Assembly: GCF_000223905.1 (NCBI RefSeq)
Contig: NC_015948.1
Span: 1,302,001 to 1,366,000 of the forward strand
Source of the DNA: Haloarcula hispanica ATCC 33960
Lineage (GTDB): Archaea; Halobacteriota; Halobacteria; Halobacteriales; Haloarculaceae
DNA length: 64,000 bases
Direction of reading: 5' to 3'
The notes under the pieces are model-generated. The model did not search any database. It was not told where the DNA came from and saw only the letters and a list, made by a program, of their open reading frames with translations. A program made the translations under genes and the position numbers. This document shows, one piece after another, positions 59,738 to 64,000 of this stretch; position 1 is the first letter of the stretch; every line of letters starts with the position of its first letter.

Positions 59738-61500
59738 ATGAAAGTGCATATCGCGGCCGAGGCCACGCGCGACGAGGCGTCGGCCATCGCGGCCGCCGTC
59801 GCCGAACACACCGGCCGAACTGTGGAAGTGTACGTCGGCGACGATGAAACCCCGACGTTAGTCCGCGAGGTGACCGATGAAGATGGGGCCGAAGATACAG
59901 CCGTGGACGGCGATTCGGCGGACGCTGCACCGACGGAACGAGAGAAACGCCTCCGTGAAGAGATCGCCGACATCGAACGTGGCGGGCCGCAGAAGTACCG
60001 CGACCGCCTCACCGAGCAGGGGAAGCTGTTCGTCCGCGACCGACTCGAACTCTGGTTCGGCGACGATGGCCTGGACTTCGAGGACGGCCGGTTCGCGAAC
60101 TTCGACTCGTGGCATCCCAGCAGTCCCGACGTGGACGACGAGGACGACCGGCTGCCGGCTGACGGACTCATCACCGGCGCGGGGACCTTCGAGGGCAGAC
60201 AGGTACACGTCGCCGCCAACGACTTCACCGTCAAGGCGGGATCAATCGCTCGCCACGGCGTCGAGAAGTTCCTCCGACTGCAAGAGCGCGGGCTGAAGAG
60301 CGGACAGCCGTTACTGTATCTGGTCGATTCCTCGGGCGGCCGTATCGACCAGCAACGAGGCTTCTTCGCCAACCGCGAAGGGATCGGGAAGTTCTACTAC
60401 AACCACTCGCTGCTATCTGGCGCGATTCCACAGATATGCGTCCTATACGGCCCGTGTATCGCTGGCGCGGCCTACACGCCGGTGTTCGCCGACTTCACCG
60501 TCATGGTCCGTGGCATGAGCGCACTGGCTATCGCATCCCCCCGAATGGTCGAGATGGTCACTGGCGAGGACATCGACCTCGAAACGCTCGGCGGGCCGGA
60601 CCTGCACGCCCGTCACTCCGGCAGCGCGGATCTGGTCGCCGACGACGAGGACCACGCCCGCGAGCTCGTGGCGCAACTCTCACGTATCTGCCCGATAACG
60701 CTGACGAGAAACCGCCACGGACCGACGGGACCGCGCCGGCAGTTGACCCTGCGGGCCTCGACTCGGTCATCCCCGCAGAACCGAACAAAGGCTACGATAT
60801 GCACCGAGTTATCGAACACATCGTCGACGCCGACTCCTTCTTCGAACTGCAGTCGGAGTACGGGGCCGAAATTCTGACTGGATTCGCCAGAGTCGACGGC
60901 CGGCCCGTCGGTATCGTCGCCAACCAGCCGAGCCAGCGGGCCGGCGCGATATTCCCTGATTCGGCCCGCAAAGCGGCCGGCTTCGTCTGGACCTGTGACG
61001 CCTACAACATCCCACTGCTGTACCTCTGTGACACGCCGGGATTCATGGCTGGCTCCTCCGTCGAAAAAGAGGGCATCCTCGAAGCCGGCAAGCGAATGAT
61101 TTACGCCACCTCACAGGCCACCGTTCCGAAGCAGTGCGTCGTCGTCCGGAAGGCCTACGGTGCGGGCATTTACGCCATGTCAGGCCCCGCCTACGACCCA
61201 GAAACGACACTCGCGCTCCCGGGCAGCGAAATCGCGATTATGGGCCCCGAAGCCGCAATAAACGCGGTGTACGCGAACAAACTGGACGCAATCGGCGACC
61301 CGGAAGAGCGGGCCGAGCGCGAGCAGGAGCTACGCGAGGCGTACCGCGAAGGCATCGACGTCCACCGGATGGCGAGCGAAGTCGTCATCGACGAGATCGT
61401 TCCGCCGGGTGACCTCCGAGACGAAACCGTTGCCCGGTTTGACCTGTACGAGGATGTCGAAATGGACCGGCCCGAGAAGAAACACGGGACGATTCTCTGA
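59738..61500 (+). pseudogene. Acyl-CoA carboxylase beta (carboxyltransferase) subunit broken by a frameshift
   Basis: Two halves of one carboxyltransferase. The first frame covers 59738 to about 60679, with the QEQGKLFVRDRL-like start (TEQGKLFVRDRLELWF), LYLVDSSGGRIDQQ, YGPCIAGAAYTPVFADF and LGGPDLHARHSGSADLVADD. The second frame, from about 60680 to 61500, continues with LTYLPDNADEKPP, GIVANQPSQRAGAIF, CDTPGFMAGSSVEKEGI and AYGAGIYAMSG. Joining requires one extra base near 60677-60681 and yields about 587 residues, the usual length. It would carboxylate acetyl-, propionyl- or methylcrotonyl-CoA with a biotin partner. Confidence 0.9.
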
Positions 61501-61628
61501 CTGTATTCGCGGCGGCCCATACACCCGTGCTTCCTGGGAGTAGACAGCCCCTACCCCATCCGTTTCAGTAGTAAACACTGTGTATTTAATACATTGGGTG
61601 AAAACAGGAAAACAGACCACGTGGGGGC

Positions 61629-62012
61629 GTGGTTGCGGAGGGTGACGTGTTCACAACGGACCGAACGGTCCCGATAGGGATCATCGACGGGTGGTGTAGC
61701 GCCCTGCTTGACGAACTTGCAGCCGTCGAGCGAGAGCTATGGCTGGTAGTCGCCGTGACGCTCATCATCGACGTGTGGCTGACACACGTCGGCCTCCAGC
61801 ACGGCCTCCACGAGGGAAACCCCGTGATGCGGGCCGCGATAGAGACGTTCGGGATCGCCGTTCTCGGAGCGACGAAAGTCGGCGTTCTCGGGCTTGCAGG
61901 GCTGACCCGCCAGCTGCTGAACGAGCAGCGCGGCGTCGTCGTGCCGCTCGGGCTAGCGCTCCCGTGGGTGGCGGCCGTCGTGATAAACGCGGTCCTCTTG
62001 ATTAGCCTGTAG
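61629..62012 (+). CDS. Small membrane protein (DUF5658-like)
   Basis: A 127-residue protein with three TM segments (about 38-58, 72-90 and 100-125). The DVWLTHVGLQHGLHEGNPVMRAAIE stretch matches a family of short membrane proteins with conserved E-x-NP. It starts at GTG 61629. Function unknown. Confidence 0.65.
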   Translation: MVAEGDVFTTDRTVPIGIIDGWCSALLDELAAVERELWLVVAVTLIIDVWLTHVGLQHGLHEGNPVMRAAIETFGIAVLGATKVGVLGLAGLTRQLLNEQRGVVVPLGLALPWVAAVVINAVLLISL

Positions 62013-62229
62013 CCGTCTCGGGGTTTCCGTCCTCCGATTTCAGTCGTCTGCACGCTGGACAAAGGCCGTCCGCTCGAACGTACAGACGAGCGTGTCGCCC
62101 TTGCTGCAGCGTCGACCTGCATCGTAGCGATACCACGGCCTCGTCGCCGGTCAGTCGCTTGTACAGGACCGCCGTTTCCGCACGGATCGTATCGCCATGG
62201 ACGACTGTGCTCAATCGCCAGCAATCCAT
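62002..62229 (-). CDS. Possible small Cys-containing protein
   Basis: A 75-residue ORF: MDCWRLSTVVHGDTIRAETAVLYKR, RCRSTLQQGRHARLYVRADG and LCPACRRLK, with Cys-x2-Cys at the end. It is basic, unlike most neighbours, and third-position GC is lower than in surrounding genes. I am unsure that it is expressed; an extension to 62313 is less likely. Overlaps the stop of the preceding membrane protein. Confidence 0.4.
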   Translation of the reverse strand: MDCWRLSTVVHGDTIRAETAVLYKRLTGDEAVVSLRCRSTLQQGRHARLYVRADGLCPACRRLKSEDGNPETATG

Positions 62230-62320
62230 GTGGCCGACTAGTGCCGTTGTGGGTATCGCTCGTCTAGAGAATCCCATGGACGGCGGTACTCTTTTGCCCA
62301 CAGTCTGAGACATTCCGCGT

Positions 62321-63577
62321 ATGTCTCCAGAGGTAAACCCGTTTGAGAGTTTACAGGAGCAGATCGACGACGCGTCGGACTATCTCGAATATTCGACCGA
62401 CGTGCTCGAACGGCTGAAACACCCCGAGCGAGTGCTGGAGACGAACCTCTCCGTGGAGATGGACGACGGCTCCGTCGAGGTGTTTCGAGCCTATCGCTCA
62501 CAGTTCAACGGCGACCGAGGGCCGTACAAGGGCGGAATCCGCTATCACCCGCAGGTCACACGCGACGAGGTCAAGGCGCTGTCAGGCTGGATGGTGTACA
62601 AGTGCGCCGCCGTTAACATCCCCTACGGCGGCGGGAAAGGCGGTATCGAGATCGACCCGCGCCAGTACTCGGCCGACGAGATAGAGCGGATAACGCGGTC
62701 GTTCGCGAAGGAACTTCGCCCGATCATCGGCGAGGACCGGGACATCCCCGCGCCCGATGTCAACACCGGACAGCGCGAGATGAACTGGATCAAAGACACA
62801 TACGAGACGCTGGAGAACACCACCGAGCCCGGCGTCATCACCGGCAAGGCCCCGGAGTCGGGCGGCAGTGCGGGCCGCGTCGAGGCGACGGGTCGTTCCG
62901 TGATGCTCACCGCACGCGAAGCGTTCGACTATCTCGGCAAGGACATCGAGGACGCAACCGTGGCCGTGCAGGGCTACGGGAACGCCGGCTCCGTCGCGGC
63001 GAAGCTCATCGAGGACTTGGGCGCGAACATTGTCGCAGTGTCCGACTCCTCCGGTGCCGTCTACAACTCCGACGGACTCGACGCACGCGACGCGAAGGCG
63101 TTCAAAAGCGAGACCGGGTCGCTAGCCGGCTACGAGGGCGCGACGGAAGAGCTGACGAACGAGGAGCTGTTGACGATGGACGTGGATCTGCTCGTTCCGG
63201 CGGCGCTCGAAAACGCCATCGACGGCGACCTCGCACGCGACGTACAGGCCGACATCGTCGTGGAGGCGGCAAACGGCCCGCTGACACCGAACGCGGACGA
63301 CGTATTCACGGAGCGCGACGTGGCCGTGTTCCCTGATATCCTCGCCAACGCCGGCGGCGTCACGGTGTCGTACTTCGAATGGGTCCAGAACCGCCAGCGG
63401 TTCTACTGGTCCGAAGAGCGGGTCAACGACGAACTGGAGACCATCATTACGAACGCGTTTGACGACCTCGTCGAGACCTACGAGGAGACCGGCGCGCCGA
63501 ACTTCCGGACGGCGATGTACGTCGTCGCCATCCAGCGCGTCGTCGCTGCCGCAGAGGAAGGCGGTATCTGGCCCTGA
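62321..63577 (+). CDS. gdhA: Glutamate dehydrogenase
   Basis: A 418-residue hexameric Glu/Leu/Phe/Val dehydrogenase interconverting 2-oxoglutarate and glutamate. It shows [30 protein letters not shown] (with catalytic Lys), [15 protein letters not shown], the NAD(P) loop [27 protein letters not shown] and [13 protein letters not shown]. Haloarchaea carry several gdh paralogues; coenzyme choice is not determined. Complete. Confidence 0.95.
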   Translation: MSPEVNPFESLQEQIDDASDYLEYSTDVLERLKHPERVLETNLSVEMDDGSVEVFRAYRSQFNGDRGPYKGGIRYHPQVTRDEVKALSGWMVYKCAAVNIPYGGGKGGIEIDPRQYSADEIERITRSFAKELRPIIGEDRDIPAPDVNTGQREMNWIKDTYETLENTTEPGVITGKAPESGGSAGRVEATGRSVMLTAREAFDYLGKDIEDATVAVQGYGNAGSVAAKLIEDLGANIVAVSDSSGAVYNSDGLDARDAKAFKSETGSLAGYEGATEELTNEELLTMDVDLLVPAALENAIDGDLARDVQADIVVEAANGPLTPNADDVFTERDVAVFPDILANAGGVTVSYFEWVQNRQRFYWSEERVNDELETIITNAFDDLVETYEETGAPNFRTAMYVVAIQRVVAAAEEGGIWP

Positions 63578-63640
63578 CTCCGTCCCGGCATCGGTCGTGG
63601 CTATCGCGGGTGTTTTGCCGGCGCTTCCCCTACTGCGTGT

Positions 63641-64000
63641 ATGAACGTTTACGAGCGGCAGGTTCGCGTCGAAGCCCCGCTGTCAGAAGTCTGGAAGTTC
63701 CACGCGACGGGCGATGGGCTGGTCGCGCTGACTCCCGACTGGATGAACATCCGCATCGAGGCGGAGCGGGGACCGGATGGCGAGCCGAATCCCGAGGAAC
63801 TGACCGCCGGGTCGGTTGTCGAATCCTCAATCAAGCCGTTCGGCGTGCCGCCGCGCCAGCGCTGGGTCTCGAATATCGTTGCGCGGGAGGAGGGCGAGGA
63901 CGAAGCGATGTTCCGCGACGTGATGGAGGAAGGGCCGTTCCCCCACTGGGAACACACGCATACGTTCAAAGCGCTGAGCGACAGGGAGACGCTCGTCCAC
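63641..64000 (+). CDS. SRPBCC-family protein, truncated by window edge
   Basis: The first 120 residues of a polyketide cyclase/START-like fold protein: MNVYERQVRVEAPLSEVWKFHATGDGLVALTPDWM, SVVESSIKPFGVPPRQRW, HWEHTHTF. It probably binds a hydrophobic ligand. Truncated at the right end; no function assigned. Confidence 0.8.
   Translation, partial: MNVYERQVRVEAPLSEVWKFHATGDGLVALTPDWMNIRIEAERGPDGEPNPEELTAGSVVESSIKPFGVPPRQRWVSNIVAREEGEDEAMFRDVMEEGPFPHWEHTHTFKALSDRETLVH

Noticed and set aside
60670-60690. Programmed frameshifting in the carboxylase gene
   Set aside because: No slippery heptamer, no strong downstream structure seen by eye; a simple one-base loss explains the two frames.

Overview
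The window is a stretch of chromosome from an extremely halophilic archaeon, most likely Haloarcula or a close relative. The basis is high GC, strongly acidic proteins, twin-arginine signals on secreted proteins, TATA-like boxes 25-35 bp upstream of start codons (leaderless transcription), an archaeal GHMP-type shikimate kinase, halocyanin, a tRNA-Trp with a long intron, and a 433-residue secreted alpha-amylase of the same size as the AmyH known from Haloarcula hispanica. No rRNA, CRISPR array, transposase or plasmid replication gene was seen. It reads as core chromosome with a few accessory surface and repeat features.

Layout. 1-4.3 kb: 5' end of ftsZ (minus strand, cut by the window edge), D-aminoacyl-tRNA deacylase, a CaCA-type cation exchanger, and aroE. 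4.3-8 kb: a helix-hairpin-helix protein and a tightly overlapping three-gene chorismate-using operon (pabB-pabA-pabC type). 8-13.4 kb: secreted alpha-amylase, a saccharopine-dehydrogenase-like reductase, a small Rieske protein, a Zn-ribbon regulator, a two-domain universal stress protein and an FNR-type flavoprotein. 13.6-16.2 kb: 2-oxoacid:ferredoxin oxidoreductase korA-korB, followed by three consecutive hairpins. 16.4-23.7 kb: methyltransferase, photolyase, two coupled membrane proteins, an unknown helical protein divergent from a geranylgeranyl reductase, and a degenerate NAD-kinase-like protein. 24-29.9 kb: a complete haloarchaeal cytochrome bc cluster (cytochrome b in two parts, Rieske protein, halocyanin and several small haloarchaea-specific proteins) with no cytochrome c1 gene. 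29.9-35 kb: universal stress protein, endonuclease III, a tandem pair of GNAT acetyltransferases, a redoxin without the peroxidatic cysteine, a PRC-barrel protein and a TrkA-N/DHH fusion.

35.1-35.6 kb holds tRNA-Lys(CTT) followed by three or four tandem units of about 110 bp, each ending in an imperfect copy of the tRNA 3' end. 36-41 kb: a YihY-type membrane protein, a GNAT, small zinc proteins, guaB, and the intron-containing tRNA-Trp. 41-48.9 kb: beta-carbonic anhydrase, shikimate kinase plus chorismate mutase, then a potassium-uptake region with trkA-trkH, a second trkH and a universal stress protein next to a 10-13-10 inverted repeat. 49.1-53.1 kb: an apparent three-gene operon encoding a PhoX-family protein that carries both a cohesin-like and a dockerin domain, a membrane-anchored cohesin-like surface protein, and an unknown soluble protein. 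I consider this the most interesting system here. 53.3-64 kb: PadR regulator, acyl-CoA dehydrogenase and 3-hydroxyacyl-CoA dehydrogenase, class I fructose-1,6-bisphosphatase, a sequon-rich surface glycoprotein with PKD, PGF-pre-PGF-like and CARDB-like parts, an acyl-CoA carboxylase beta subunit broken by one frameshift, glutamate dehydrogenase, and the 5' end of a SRPBCC protein.

Together the genes serve aromatic and folate precursors (aroE, aroK, aroQ, pabABC), ferredoxin-linked oxidation of 2-oxoacids, the respiratory bc complex, potassium uptake needed for the salt-in strategy, fatty acid or polyester turnover, nitrogen assimilation, and the cell surface.
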